Of a stretch of DNA of 64,000 bases, positions 50,822 through 61,694 are shown in pieces. Within the stretch, counting starts at the first letter, position 1, and the number at the start of each line of letters is the position of its first letter. The position numbers and the translations under genes were made by a program. Origin of the DNA: Rhizomys pruinosus (lineage: Eukaryota > Chordata > Mammalia > Rodentia > Spalacidae); the NCBI GenBank assembly GCA_009823505.1, contig VZQC01000392.1, positions 3,827,081-3,891,080 of the forward strand, in the 5' to 3' direction. The notes beneath the pieces were generated by a model. The model was not told where the DNA came from. It did no database searches and saw nothing but the letters and a program-made list of their open reading frames with translations.

Positions 50822-51385
50822 TTATGTATTTGGGTCTTGCATGCTGGTCTGTCCTTTCTCTGTGCTGGCTTGGGAGCCCTCTTGTCCTCTGAGCAGAGGG
50901 GTCATATGATGATCTGAACTGGAAGAGCCCCTTGTGGACTCACTGAGAGACAGACATTGACTGTCTCCCACTGAAGTAGATACAAGGGCCTGGGTATTTA
51001 ACAATGCGAGTTCTTCATCAGCTATTGAATCACGTTCCAAAAGAGAAACTTGATTGGCTTTTTTAAGTGGAGTCATCCGAGGAGAAGTGGATTTTTTTCC
51101 CTTCGTTTCATATGTGGTGCCACAACTCCGTGGTGGCTGAAATGCCTTCTGTGCAGCTGGAGAGACAAAGGTACAGATGGGACTGACAGGGGGAGGTAAA
51201 GGCACTCGACCCAGGAAATCCAGCGCTTTTCTTTTTCTACAGTTTCTTGGGTCATCAGTCTCTCTCTTCCCTTTGCAAGACTTTGAGGCCATTTGGGCTG
51301 ACACAGGTACAGACACAGACTTCTCTTTTGGTGTACACGGTGATAAAGAACTGTGATGACTTTGCTCATGGTTAGGAGAAGACCT
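50822..51385 (-). CDS. Brca2: Brca2 exon 27, copy contiguous with exons 25-26
   Basis: The acceptor TTTTGTTAG precedes [20 protein letters not shown]; the frame runs 187 codons to TAA. The strongly conserved block [20 protein letters not shown] is followed by [12 protein letters not shown]. The SP site in [11 protein letters not shown] corresponds to the CDK site (human S3291) in the C-terminal RAD51-binding region, followed by [16 protein letters not shown] basic [11 protein letters not shown] motif matches the first C-terminal nuclear localisation signal. The human LRLKRR segment (second NLS) has no counterpart: the sequence reads [15 protein letters not shown]. The tail ends DPNT, earlier than in human. 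This copy has Asp in VGDSQ where the other has Glu. Confidence 0.94.
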   Translation of the reverse strand, partial: RSSPNHEQSHHSSLSPCTPKEKSVSVPVSAQMASKSCKGKRETDDPRNCRKRKALDFLGRVPLPPPVSPICTFVSPAAQKAFQPPRSCGTTYETKGKKSTSPRMTPLKKANQVSLLERDSIADEELALLNTQALVSTSVGDSQCLSLSESTRGSSSSDHHMTPLLRGQEGSQASTEKGQTSMQDPNT

Positions 51386-54300
51386 CTAACAAAACAGAAA
51401 AGAAGCCCATCATAATTCTGTACTCCTCCATTCTTACTGACTCAATTGCTAACAGGCTTAAAAAAAATTCATATCATTATTGTGACGCCACAGGAATGAC
51501 ATGAAAAGTAGATTATAATGCAAGACAAAAAATACAGGGCATTGTTTATGCTTTAATCTCCCCCCACTCCGACCACCCTGGTCTTTTTTTTTTTTTTTTT
51601 TTTGTCTTTTGAGACAAGGTCTCCCTATAGCCCCAGCTGTCCTGGAACTCACTCTGTAGGCCAGGCTTGCCTTGAACTCACAAAGATCCGCTGCCTCTAG
51701 GATTAAAAGGCATGCGCCACCACACCCAGCTGGTCTTTTGAGACAGGGTCTCCCTGTTGTAGTCTCAGCTGGTCTTGAACTCGCTATTTAGACCAGGCTG
51801 GCCTTGAACTCACCGTGATCCCCCTGTCTGCTCTTGAGTGCTGGATTAAAGGTGTGTGCCACCACACCTGCTCTGCTTTAGCTTTTTTTTTTTTTTTTTT
51901 GGTCTTTGAGACAGGCCACCAGCTGTCCTGGAACTCACTCTTAGCCAGGCTGGCCTTGTGAACTCACAAAGATCCGCCCCTGCCTCTGCCTCCGGTGCTA
52001 GGATTAAGGCTGCGCCACCACGCCCGGTGCTTTAGCTTTTCTAAAGCATTATTAACAAAACATACACAAGTGTTTCAAAACCAAAACCATTTAAAGTGTG
52101 TGTGTGTGATGTATTCGAATGTGGGTCCTATAGCACTTGTGCAGAGGACCCCTTACATGAGTCGGTTCTCTACTTCCACCAGGTGGGCCACAGGGATCAC
52201 TTAGCAGTAAGCAGCTTTACCTGCTGAGCCATTCACTGGCTCTGCATGGGTTTGAACACTTTTTTTTTAATACAGGCATGCTTAGCAAGTGCCAGCTCTC
52301 TAATCAATACTAGAGATAACTTTTTTTTTTTTTTGTCTTTTTGAGACAGGGTCTCCCTGTAGCTCCAGCTGTCCTGGAACTCACTATGTAGACCAAGCTG
52401 GCCTTGAACTCACAGAGATACGCCTGCTTCTGCCTCCCAAGTGCTAGGATTAAAGGCATGCTCTAAACTGGCCCCCCCCCTTTTTTTTTTGGTCAAGATA
52501 ACATTTTATTTGCATCTACTGTGATTTAATAAACTGATCTTAGAGCCGGGCGTGGTGGCGCATGCCTTTAATCCTAGCACTCGGGAGCAGAGCAGGCGGA
52601 TCTTTGTGAGTTCAAGGCCAGCCTGGTCTACAGAGTTAGTTCCAGGCCAGCTGGAGCTACCAGGGAGACCTGTATCCAAAAGACCCAAAAAAAAAAAAAA
52701 AAAAAACTGACCTTAGAAACAATGGAAAAACAACAAGAAAGAAACAATGGAACTAGCTAATGGGATTGATTAGCTCTTTTAGCAAAAAGAAACAGGTTTT
52801 TTAATCACATATACTTGGAGTGCCAAAAATGTAAAGCTTGCTACCAAAGTTTTGTATTCATACTTCAACAAATAAGATACAACTTCCAAATAGACTGTGC
52901 CTGTAGTAGCTATATAAGTTAATCACACTTAAACTGTACCATATTTGCTAGGACACAGTAGAATATTGTTACCTCCAAATATGATTTCCTAAATTTGTAT
53001 TAACTCACCAGCAACTTATTTCCTATAGAGACCAGTGTGGGAGAAGGGCACAGCCCCAGCCTGTATTCTTCAGTTGGGGTGGACCACTTGGGGCTGTTTG
53101 CATTAAGGACATGGATAAGCTTCTTTTTTGCATCGTTGCAAAATGAATCAATATTCTAAGAAAATGAGTTGGAAAAGATTTTTGGTAGGTTAGTAATTGA
53201 TACATTTATATTCTCAGGAACTAACTTTTTAAACTAGAAATAAAAAATTCAGATCATTACAAAAGAATGAAATATAATTTTTTCTTTTGTCCCTGAAGAC
53301 TAGACCTCAGAGGATACTCTGCAAGCTGCCAAGGGAGAAACATCAATCCCTAACCCTACCCAGCTGTCAGTCTACAAACCACAGCAGTGACTGGCCTAGC
53401 AATAATGTCTATTGGTGTAGGAGTGGCACTTTAATCTTGGGGATAGTCATCAGCTGTCTAATTGGACTTAAGGCCTGCCTGCTCAGTGGGAGGGAACTCA
53501 TGCTTAGTACTACAAACACAGCCAAGTATACATGGCTAGAGATGGCGCAGACTCTACAGGAAAAACTTTTGTCATATCTATAGATCAATGTACTTTCTTA
53601 TTATATTCTAAAGATGTATCCTTATATTTACAAACAAGTGTACTTCTTACCACTCATCAATGCTTCTTTTTGCAAAAGATGGAAACTATACAAAGTTCCA
53701 CACTTGCCAAATGCAGAGAATAAGTGTCTGTGAGGTGCCCAGTCCTAACTGACACATCTACAATGCAACCCAGTCCTAACTGACACATCTACAATGCAAC
53801 CCAGTCCTAACTGACACATCTACAATGCAACCTGTAAATCTAAGGCTCAGTGAACACTGAGGAAGAGGGGTGAAAGAATGTAAGATCCAGAGGGACAAGG
53901 CACCTGCTGCTGGTCAATGCATTCTACACAGGACAGGGAAGCTGCACCAGTAAAATCTCCACAGTGTGGCAGTCTAACAAGATCTGCATAATGACAAAAC
54001 CAGTTGACATGCCAACGTGGACAGGGTAAATTTCAAGGGATCCCCTTCTACATGAAGAGATATGGCAGTCAATGAATGCTGATGGAGGAAGAATCAGTTT
54101 TCTTTAGAGACTGATGTCCAGGGAGGTTATCTAACGCTAAGTAGACAGCCCTAAGACAGGTACACAGGAGCACCACTAAATTACACTGCATATAATATAC
54201 ATGATATATATGCATATCTACAAGTACATGCATGTATATGTAACAGTAAAGAATAGGACAAGAAATTGAGAGGGAGTGGGGGTGGTGGTGGCATGGGAGG

Positions 54301-56360
54301 AGCTGGATGGAGACGGGGAGAAATGGAAATAACACAGATTATACTCGTGTATTTATTTACAAAAAAATACTTGAGGGGGTCTTTTTCAGACAGCTGTCCT
54401 AGAACTCACTATGTAGAGCAGGCTGGCCTTGAACTAAGAGATCCACCTGCCTCTGCCTCTCAAGTGCTGGGATTAAAGGCATGTACCATCACACCTCTCA
54501 ATTTTTTTTTGAAATGACATACTACACACTCAGATTAACTATGCTAAACGATTGAATATTTAATAAAAACGTGAATAACTATGCACTTGACAGGCTGCTG
54601 TGGACATTCTCCTCACAGTGCAGATACATTCAGTGTTGCACTGGTCCTGAGCAACATCATTTTAAGGTGCTGTAAGCACTATTTCCATTTTACTGGTTTC
54701 TTCCTTTGTTGCTGTATTTCAACAGGTAGCTCTGGTGATGGGGCTGACAGATGTCTTTTGTTAGTGATCAGGTGGCTCCAGCTCAACCAATCAAAAAGCT
54801 ATCATCCATCTCACTCTGATATAAAAATACAAAAAAAAATTATTCTTTCTTGAGATAGGGTCTCCTTGTAGTCCCAACTGGCCTGGAACTCCCTATGTAG
54901 ACCAGGCTGGCCTCAAACTCACAAGAGACTCACCTGCCTCTTGAGTGCTGGGATTAAAGGTGTGTGCCACCATGCCAGGGAAAATATTTATTATTTTTTT
55001 AAGTTTTTGTAAGTGTATTGCCCACATGTAAGTGCACCTGTGTTGTGTAATGCCCATACAGGTCAGAAGAGGGCACTGGACTCCTTGGAACTAGAGTTAC
55101 GGACAGTTGTTATCCTCCATGTGGGTGCTGGGAACTGAACCTGGATCCTCTGAAGAGCAGTCAGTGCTCTTAACTGCTGAGCCATCATCTCTCCAGCCCC
55201 ATAAAATTAATGTTTGAGGAGTCACAACTAGTAGAATACTAGCCACATCACATGAGAATATTTGCAAAACTTTCAAAAGCAGGGGTGATAAACAGTAGGC
55301 AGTCTGACTGAGGGTAAATAATGAAAGTGACTCATACCCTGATTTAGAGACTAGACAAAACAAGCCCTATTCTGCTGTACATACTGAGTCTATAGGTAAA
55401 ATATTAACATAAATTTCCTTTGTATATAGCTAGCTACTCTAGTGCCCTTACAATATAAGACTACTGATATATATTCTGAGTAACAGTTCAGTATCACAGG
55501 GCAGAGTTTGAGTAATACATGTACACAGGCTAAGCTGTGTTCCAATCAACTCAGCATAACCAAGGCAAAAAAATAGTTCTTTACCTTAAAAGAATGTTCA
55601 GAGAATTAAGTGAGGGAGGCTTAGGCCAAGGCCTGACAACACAGTAAGCATTCGGTAAACATCAGCCAATGTTATTACATCATCATTTTAGGGAAAAAAA
55701 ATTTAGTGTCTCTATTTGTGATCAATTTAAATTTAAGAGGCATAAACTATGTGAAATACTAGATAACAAAATTAAAAGGTAAACTTGTGGACTACACATT
55801 ATTAACTAACTACACTGTCAGCCTCTGTGAGCCACAGGTAAGTCAGATTACTCCTGTTCCCAGATTCCAGTTCGCCTACATGGTCTGCACTTGTGAGCAT
55901 CCTTACGACAGCTAACGCTATTCCCTTCAAGTCATTCTCTCTCTAGCAGCTGTAATTCCTAGAGTTTCCTATTGTTCAGGTTTATGGCCAATAATATATA
56001 ATGAAACCTCACCTACTTTCCATTGTCCAGTGTTCATAAAAGCCATGTCATTGCTACTGGACTATCACAGTAGGAAAATACTAAGGTGAGTGGTAATGAT
56101 GGAAAGTAATTTTACCTCAACAGCATGCTTCATTCTGTTTACTCTCTCTTGAAGGTGGACTTCCTTCGGACTGCCAGAAAATATGGAAAGATCTCCAGCA
56201 AATAAAGTAGGAATTCCTGATTGGGATTCCGAGCGCCACTGGAGATTGCTCGCAGCAATTAGTGTATGAGGTTTAATAACATCTTCATTAAGATTCGTCC
56301 AAAACTTTATTGCTAATAAGTTAAGGCATTCGTCTGACAAATAGACCAAAGGAGCAAGAC
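50822..56360 (-). CDS. Brca2: Brca2, 3' end: exons 25, 26 and 27 (partial gene)
   Basis: On the minus strand the partial CDS joins 56360-56116, 53155-53009 and 51385-50822. Exon lengths of 245 and 147 nt equal human BRCA2 exons 25 and 26 as I recall them, and phases are consistent. BRCA2 loads RAD51 onto single-stranded DNA during homologous recombination. These exons encode the end of the DNA-binding OB-fold array and the C-terminal RAD51-filament-binding (TR2) region. The rest of the gene lies beyond the window, so intron 24 runs from 56361 to the window end. I chose the exon 27 copy contiguous with exon 26; a second copy lies at 44356-44919. Confidence 0.95.
51585..52030 (-). mobile_element. 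Three antisense B1 SINEs in tandem, Brca2 intron 26
   Basis: 51585-51730, 51733-51873 and 51880-52030. The third lacks several bases (GACAGGCCACCAGCTGTCC). Confidence 0.85.
52320..52463 (-). mobile_element. B1 SINE, antisense, Brca2 intron 26
   Basis: GAGACAGGGTCTCCCTGTAG to GGATTAAAGGCATGCTCTAA. It is flanked by AGATAAC on both sides (52313 and 52495) around an extra C/T run. Confidence 0.88.
52543..52706 (+). mobile_element. B1 SINE, sense, Brca2 intron 26
   Basis: GCCGGGCGTGGTGGCGCATG with long poly(A). AACTGATCTTAGA on the left and AACTGACCTTAGA on the right form the target duplication. It lies about 300 bp from exon 26. Confidence 0.94.
53009..53155 (-). CDS. Brca2: Brca2 exon 26
   Basis: The acceptor is ATTTTCTTAG and the donor CTG before GTGAGT. 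The exon is exactly 49 codons, starting [20 protein letters not shown], then [11 protein letters not shown], and ending IGNKLL. It is too short to show as a full open frame and was found by aligning to the family. It links the OB3 region to the C-terminal tail. Confidence 0.94.
53290..54360 (+). mobile_element. Rodent L1 (Lx-like) 3' end, sense, in Brca2 intron 25
   Basis: Recognisable blocks include CCCAGCTGTCAGTCTACAAA, TAATTGGACTTAAGGCCTGC and GAGGGAGTGGGGGTGGTGGT near the 3' end, as in older rodent L1 3' UTRs. It contains a 31-bp unit tandemly triplicated at 53738-53830. There is no intact frame. Confidence 0.65.
53738..53830 (+). repeat. 31-bp tandem repeat, three perfect units
   Basis: The units start at 53738, 53769 and 53800, each beginning CCCAGTCCTAACTGACACAT. 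They are perfect, so the amplification is much younger than the surrounding L1 remnant. Confidence 0.95.
54375..54500 (-). mobile_element. 5'-decayed B1 SINE, antisense
   Basis: Core TGTAGAGCAGGCTGGCCTTG, end CACCTCTCAATT; it abuts the L1 3' end. Confidence 0.82.
54848..55200 (-). mobile_element. B1 followed by B2, both antisense
   Basis: B1 54848-54978 (GAGATAGGGTCTCCTTGTAG) and B2 54985-55200 (ends GAGCCATCATCTCTCCAGCC). Confidence 0.88.
55201..56115. other. Brca2 intron 25, repeat-poor part next to exon 25
   Basis: Unique A/T-rich DNA apart from a possible MIR/L2 scrap near 55618-55670. No gene is seen. Confidence 0.7.
56116..56360 (-). CDS. Brca2: Brca2 exon 25 (OB-fold 3 region)
   Basis: The acceptor reads TTTTCATTCTAG and the donor GAG before GTAAAA. 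The exon is 245 nt. It encodes [20 protein letters not shown], then [20 protein letters not shown], then [16 protein letters not shown], ending HAVE. It aligns without gaps to the third OB fold of human BRCA2. The exon starts in phase 1, completing a Gly codon. Confidence 0.96.
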
Positions 56361-56534
56361 CTAGAATGAAAAGACAATTCATTGTTATGTTTAAAATGCC
56401 AGGGACCATTATATATGCCTGTTTATTTTAGTAGATACTAATGGTAAAAAACAACAAACATCCCCCATGATTTAGAGAAAACACGAGATTTCCAAAATGG
56501 CGCATTGCTTAAAGTGTTAAAATCTCAATGCCAA

Positions 56535-56850
56535 GCTCTCGGCCTTAGTGCCATGAGAGCAAAGTGGAGGAAGAGCCACGTGCAAGAGAAGAAAGATAAG
56601 GCAGAGGTCGGAGGACATGAGCTTGTGCTCCCGTGGAGGCTGTCGTGGAGGAACTTCACCATCTAATCGCAAAGACCATCTCAGAGAGACAGCCTTGCTT
56701 ACAATCAAAATACTTCCTACTGGCCCTCTGCCTTGGACTGTGGCATTCTGGATTAGTTTTCTTTGACTTGTGGCCAAGTGGAATCTGCATACAATATAGC
56801 ATCTCCTCTGCTGTCTTGGCTGAAGAATCAAAATAAACAAACAAACACAC
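56535..56850 (+). pseudogene. Rpl41 processed pseudogene in Brca2 intron 24
   Basis: The sequence begins with the parent 5' UTR (CTCTCGGCCTTAG) and has ATG at 56553-56555 followed by MRAKWRK, the signature start of the 25-residue ribosomal protein eL41. The basic remainder is scrambled by indels (then SHVQEKKDK). The parent 3' UTR is recognisable to GCTGAAGAATCAAAATAAAC, followed by an AAAC-rich tail. It lies antisense to Brca2, about 175 bp upstream of the exon 25 acceptor. The coding sequence is destroyed. Confidence 0.88.
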
Positions 56851-57609
56851 AAACAGCAGACAACTAATCAACACCCAAACACTCAGGCCACAGGGCAGCA
56901 GATATACAATACACTGCTGGTGAGTGTGGATTTGACCATTCCTTCTGGAGAAAATGAGGCAATGCTCAGTGAAGCTGCGTATGTATTTACTTCCCTGTCC
57001 AGCATTCCTACTTATACTACTCCACTCTGAAGATACCTGTCTAGTAACAGTGAAATACATGAACAAGGGTCATGAAAACAGTTCTACAGTGCTGGAGGCA
57101 GCTTCTATGAGCTCACACAGGAGAGTGCTGGGTGAACAGTTACACCCACACCAGGCAGGTGTGAAAAGATTTCCAGAACAGTGTTAAGCAGGAAAAGAAA
57201 AGTACAAAAGACACTTAAATGTGTCAGCCTTCATGGAAGGAGGCAGAAGAAAATTCTGTTTATTTGATCAAACAAACAAACACAGAGAGAGGAAGGCTAA
57301 ACAAGTAACTGGAGAGATGAGGGGAGGGGAAACGGGAGAACCAGACTCAGGATGGTGGCAGCAAGGCAGAAACAAGACTTCTTTCCATTTATCTTTCTGT
57401 GTGGCTTCTGGTTCCTTAGAGAATGGTTGATCTAGGACTAGGGCAGGGAAAAATATAACAAGATGAACTGGGAACATCTATTGCCAAAAGCAAAGAAGTA
57501 CTCAGAAAGTGAAGGAGGCTTGTTGAGAGTCAGGGTTGGCCTTTGGCGTCAAGCGACTAAAGTTGAAGCAATTTGACCATGAAGGTGGCAGTGCATTTTT
57601 ATTTTTCAT

Positions 57610-57722
57610 TTTCATTTTTTTTTTGAGACAGGGTCTCCCTGTAGCCCTAGCTGGCCTCAATATGTAGACCAAGCTGGCCTCGAACTCATAGAGATCTGCC
57701 TGCCTCTGCCTCCCAAGTGCTG
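57610..57722 (-). mobile_element. Truncated B1 SINE, antisense
   Basis: GAGACAGGGTCTCCCTGTAG start but it stops at TCCCAAGTGCTG, losing the last third. Confidence 0.85.
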
Positions 57723-58019
57723 CTCCAGCTACAAGGTAGTGAATTTTAATCTGCTGAATAGGATAATATTCCTGACCACACTACAGAGTTCTACTCTCCC
57801 ACTCACTTTTACTTTTTTGAAGATTTTCACTCATAATTCACTCCTATTTATCATTCTTTTGGTCAAATCCAGAACTCCCACATTCCTGTCTTCATCTGAA
57901 ATGATCATGCTTTCTATTTCCATAGTAAGTTAGCAGGGAGATATACCCGAGACTGGTTTTTCCAGTCCAGAACCAGAAGTATCTCATTTTTCATCAACTT
58001 GCTTTTCTAGCCCATTCCT

Positions 58020-58188
58020 TTTTTTTTTTTTTTTTTTTTTTTTTGGTCTTTTCGAGACAGGGTCTCCCTGTAGCCCCAGCTGTCCTGGAATTCACTCTGT
58101 AGACCAGGCTGGCCTTGAACTCACAAAGATCCGCCTGCCTCTGCCTCCCAAGTGCTAGGATTAAAGGCGTGCACCACCGTGCCTGGCT
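58020..58188 (-). mobile_element. Young B1 SINE, antisense
   Basis: Long poly(T), near-consensus body. TAGCCCATTCCTTTT on both sides (58008 and 58188) is an excellent target duplication. Confidence 0.95.
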
Positions 58189-58422
58189 AGCCCATTCCTT
58201 TTAAGCCCTAATTCAAACCATCCTTCAGCCCAGGAATCTCTAACCTCCTATCTCCTGTTCACTGCTCAACACTGCCCTAGTGCCTCTCTCTGCGGTGTAG
58301 AGTGCTTGGGTCCCAAGGTTAACTATTAAAACACTTCTCTTGTGTACACCCTCAGATTCTTGGATTTTCTTGCTTATATTCATCAAGCCAACTACAACCC
58401 TGGTTAAATCCATTTTTGATTT

Positions 58423-58547
58423 TGTGGGGGGGGGGGTTGTCTTTTTGAGACAGGGTGTCTCTGCAGCCCTAGCTGTCCTGGAACTCTATGTAGACCATGT
58501 TGGCCTTAAACTCACAGAGTGCTGGGATTAAAGCCAGCATGCCTGGC
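58423..58547 (-). mobile_element. Truncated B1 SINE, antisense
   Basis: GAGACAGGGTGTCTCTGCAG; the middle third is deleted (CTCACAGAGTGCTGGGATTA). TAAATCCATTTTT occurs on both sides. Confidence 0.88.
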
Positions 58548-59447
58548 TAAATCCATTTTTAACCACTCTATGTCCACACCACCTCAGCTGACAGGGCTAC
58601 AAAAATGGTACACAAACATCATGAGATCCCTGCACTGGGATGTACCTAGTCCAGTCACTGCCACTTCCTTGGGTAATTATTTCCCACCTTTTCTCTACCT
58701 TCCTCTACTCTGACCTTCAGTGGATGACTCTGTTCCCCATTTGAGCAAGGAGATAAAAGTGGTCAGAAGAGCTCTACATACATGCCTACCTCTGCGCAGA
58801 TTTCTTCATGTCTCTAAGTACTTTATGCCTGTCTCTGCTGCTGGCTAAGGGTAATCTTATCACGTAGCCTCTGGATAAAGGGTGCCACGTGGTAACTGAG
58901 AAAAAGCCCTTTGTTTCTTCCCCCATCAGTGTCACCCTCTTTATTGGGCTTTGTCAGCATGCAGTGCATCCTCAGTGTGCTTTCATCTGAGAAAACATTT
59001 TCTTGACCACAATTCACAATTTGTAATTCCTTCTCGTTACGGTTTCATTTTCTTTCCCTTTTAGAGGCAGACCTTTATGAAGAGCCTACACTAACCGACC
59101 ATGTTACTGTTACTCATCCAGCCCCTCCACAAAGCCAAAGCCAGTGGTCAGCTCGGTCCTGACATCACATCAGTGCTTTCAGAGGGCGTCTGCCAGGCTT
59201 CATCACCCACACAGGCAACTGCTTTGGGTCTTCCCTTCAGAATGTTACGCTCTCCGCAGCAGCACTCCCACCTTCCAGGCCCTCCTCTTGTGAGGGTTCC
59301 TTTCCATCTGCTCTGTTTTTGAACAGCAAAGTGCTACAACTGCCTTGGATCCCACACTCACAGTGACCTCACTAAGTCTCACAACTTTCAAATTCTGTAT
59401 CTTCAGTCCTGACTACTGCTCTGCTTATTCAATAAATACAGCTGTTG

Positions 59448-59660
59448 GGGCTGGAGAGATGGCCTAGCGGTTAAGAGCACCGACTGCTGTTGCAGAGGAC
59501 CCGGGTTTGATCCCCAGCATCCACATGGCAGCTGAGAACCGTCTGTATCTCCAGTTCCAGGGGAATCCGACGCCCTCTTCTGACCTCCGCAGCATTGCAT
59601 GACATGGGTGCAAAGACCTGCATGCAGACAGTACATTCATACACATAAAAAAAAAAAAAT
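59448..59660 (+). mobile_element. B2 SINE, sense, short subfamily
   Basis: TGGGGCTGGAGAGATGGCCT with GTATCTCCAGTTCCAGGGGA: a single copy of the module. Poly(A) tail. Confidence 0.92.
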
Positions 59661-59805
59661 TCGAATCTGACTGCTTCTTGCCATGTCCCTGGTTTGTCTG
59701 CTTCCTCATCATGTCCCGCTCACTTTCATGTCCCATGTCCCCTATGTCTAGCATAACGGCTCAGGTGACGTGTGGAACAGGCCAGAGCCCTTTTTCTCTA
59801 CTTGA

Positions 59806-60034
59806 TTTTTTTTTTAACTTTATTTATTTTTGTACATCTATGAATGTATTGTCTGCATGTAGGTTTGTGCACCCGTGTTGTGCAATGCCCCGGAGGTCAG
59901 AAGAGGGTGTCCGATTCCCCTGGAACTGGAGTTAAAGATGGTTCTCAGCCACCATGTGGGGGCTGGGGATCGAACCCAGATCCTCTGCAAGAGCAGTCAG
60001 CACTCTTAACCACTAGGCCATCTCTCCAGCCCCA
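59806..60034 (-). mobile_element. B2 SINE, antisense, short subfamily
   Basis: It ends GGCCATCTCTCCAGCCCC. TCTCTACTTGA on both sides (59795 and 60035) is its target duplication. Confidence 0.93.
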
Positions 60035-60099
60035 TCTCTACTTGAAACCTTCCTTTGGCTTCCAATCAATCTTCAAGTAAAGTTAAACTGTGTACAAAG

Positions 60100-60285
60100 G
60101 AGCTGGCAAGATGGTTCAGAGGGTAAAGGTGATTGCTGAGCAAGCCTGACAACCTGTGTTCAAGCCCCAGAACCTACATAAAGGCAGAAGGAAATAATCA
60201 AATCCTTAAATCTGTCTTGTCTTCTGACCTCTACATGCACACCATATGTACATATAATAACTAATTAAAGTAAAAAGAACCATTA
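60100..60285 (+). mobile_element. B3-type SINE, sense
   Basis: GAGCTGGCAAGATGGTTCAG, then CCCCAGAACCTACATAAAGG and a TAATTAAAGTAAAA tail. Confidence 0.75.
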
Positions 60286-60639
60286 AGCAATTTAAAAGCT
60301 CCCTATACAACTTCTCCTTCACTGCCCCTCTTCTGGCTGTTGCTGCTGTGCCCTCACCTCTGCCGATGTGATGCTTAGAGCACTAGGGACAAGTACTCCT
60401 GGAGCATTCTTCCCCAGACTCCACGTGTGTCTCCTTCTATTCTTTCAAGACCCATGTTAACCTCTCAGTGAGATCTTTTCTCAAATCTGTCCAAAACTGT
60501 CTATTCCCTAGCTCCACACTACCTTTTTTTCTCTACTTCATTTTTTCCTTTTGGCAATGATTAAGAAAACTAGATATTGTGATCTCCTTCATCTCACCAT
60601 AATGCACCACAGGAGAAGGGATTCTTAACTGATTTTGTT

Positions 60640-60712
60640 TATTGGTATGCACCTAGCATTCAGAAGAGTGTCTGGCATCTAACAGTTGCTAATGAATATT
60701 GAATGACTATTA
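60640..60712 (-). mobile_element. MIR/L2-like fragment
   Basis: GTGTCTGGCATCTAACAGTTGC followed by AATGAATATTGAATGA has the layout of the MIR/L2 3' end. It is short and diverged; orientation is uncertain. Confidence 0.35.
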
Positions 60713-60736
60713 AGAATAAAAGTTACCCATCTCAAA

Positions 60737-60788
60737 GGGAGGAGGAGGAAGAGGAGGAGGAGGAGGAGGAAGAGAAGAGGAGGAAGAA
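60737..60788. repeat. (GGA)n purine tract
   Basis: An almost pure G/A run has replaced the 5' end of a truncated sense B2. Confidence 0.9.
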
Positions 60789-60990
60789 CTTACTGCTCTT
60801 GCAGAGGACCCAGGCTCAATTCCCAACACCCACATTAGATGACTAACAATTGCCTGAACACCAGTTCCAGAGGGTCCCGCGCCCCCTTCCGGCCTCTACA
60901 GGCATTACACATGTGGTACACATACAGACAACCAGGCACACATGCGCTAAAGTAAAATCAATCAATAAATCTTTAAATTAAAAAAAAAAG
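60787..60990 (+). mobile_element. 5'-truncated B2 SINE, sense
   Basis: It begins at TTACTGCTCTTGCAGAGGAC, with the head lost to a GGA tract. The ends AAAAGTTACCCATCTC (60718 and 60986) form the target duplication of the whole unit. Confidence 0.88.
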
Positions 60991-61213
60991 TTACCCATCT
61001 CCTATAACAAAGTGTGTGGAGACAAGGTGACCCTGTTAAACTGGAATGACATGGGAATATGATTTATTAATGGAACAGTCAGAGAAAACCCACAGCAATC
61101 AAATACAACTAACCAAAACAACAGAGATGGAAGAGGGGGAAGGAGGGAGGAAGCGGGGAAGGAAGAAAGGTAGGTGGTCCACAGTAAAAGATATCCCATA
61201 GGGGGAAAAAACG

Positions 61214-61415
61214 CTCAGGGCTGTAGAGATGGCTCTATAGTTAAGAGCACTTACTATTCTTCCTGAAGTCCTAGATTAGGTTCCCAGCACCCAAATGACA
61301 GCTGACAATCATCTGGAACTCTAGTTCCACTGGGATCCAGTACCCTCTTCTGGTACACTTATATATATGCAGGCAAGACACACATACACATAAAGTAAAA
61401 AATAAATACAAAGAA
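61214..61415 (+). mobile_element. Diverged B2 SINE, sense
   Basis: CAGGGCTGTAGAGATGGCTC head, TAGGTTCCCAGCACCCAAAT, AAATAAATACAAAG tail. Confidence 0.82.
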
Positions 61416-61694
61416 AAAAAAAGAAAAGAAAAAGCACTTAAAGAACAAGAAAATTTTCACAACTGATTGATACCATGGAACTTAAGACCATGAAGTCAAT
61501 AAAATAAAACTCTGAATTTGAAATAATAGATCTGTAAGTTGAAAAGGAGACGACAGGAACAAAGGAAGAAATTGATAATACTAATGCATTCACCAAAGTG
61601 TGCCAGATTTATGCATTAGGAATAACAAAGTGTTATGCAGTGTATTGCAGAAAATAAAATTAAGGACATAAACACTTGACAAAATCATAGTGAA

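Larger units (their letters stand above)
46177..51757 (+). repeat. Direct duplication copy 2 (contains Brca2 exon 27)
   Basis: It begins directly after the N at 46176 with the same GCTCTTAACCAACTAGGCCA as copy 1. It continues beyond copy 1's end into normal B1 sequence and Brca2 exon 26, so this copy is joined to the rest of the gene. Confidence 0.92.
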
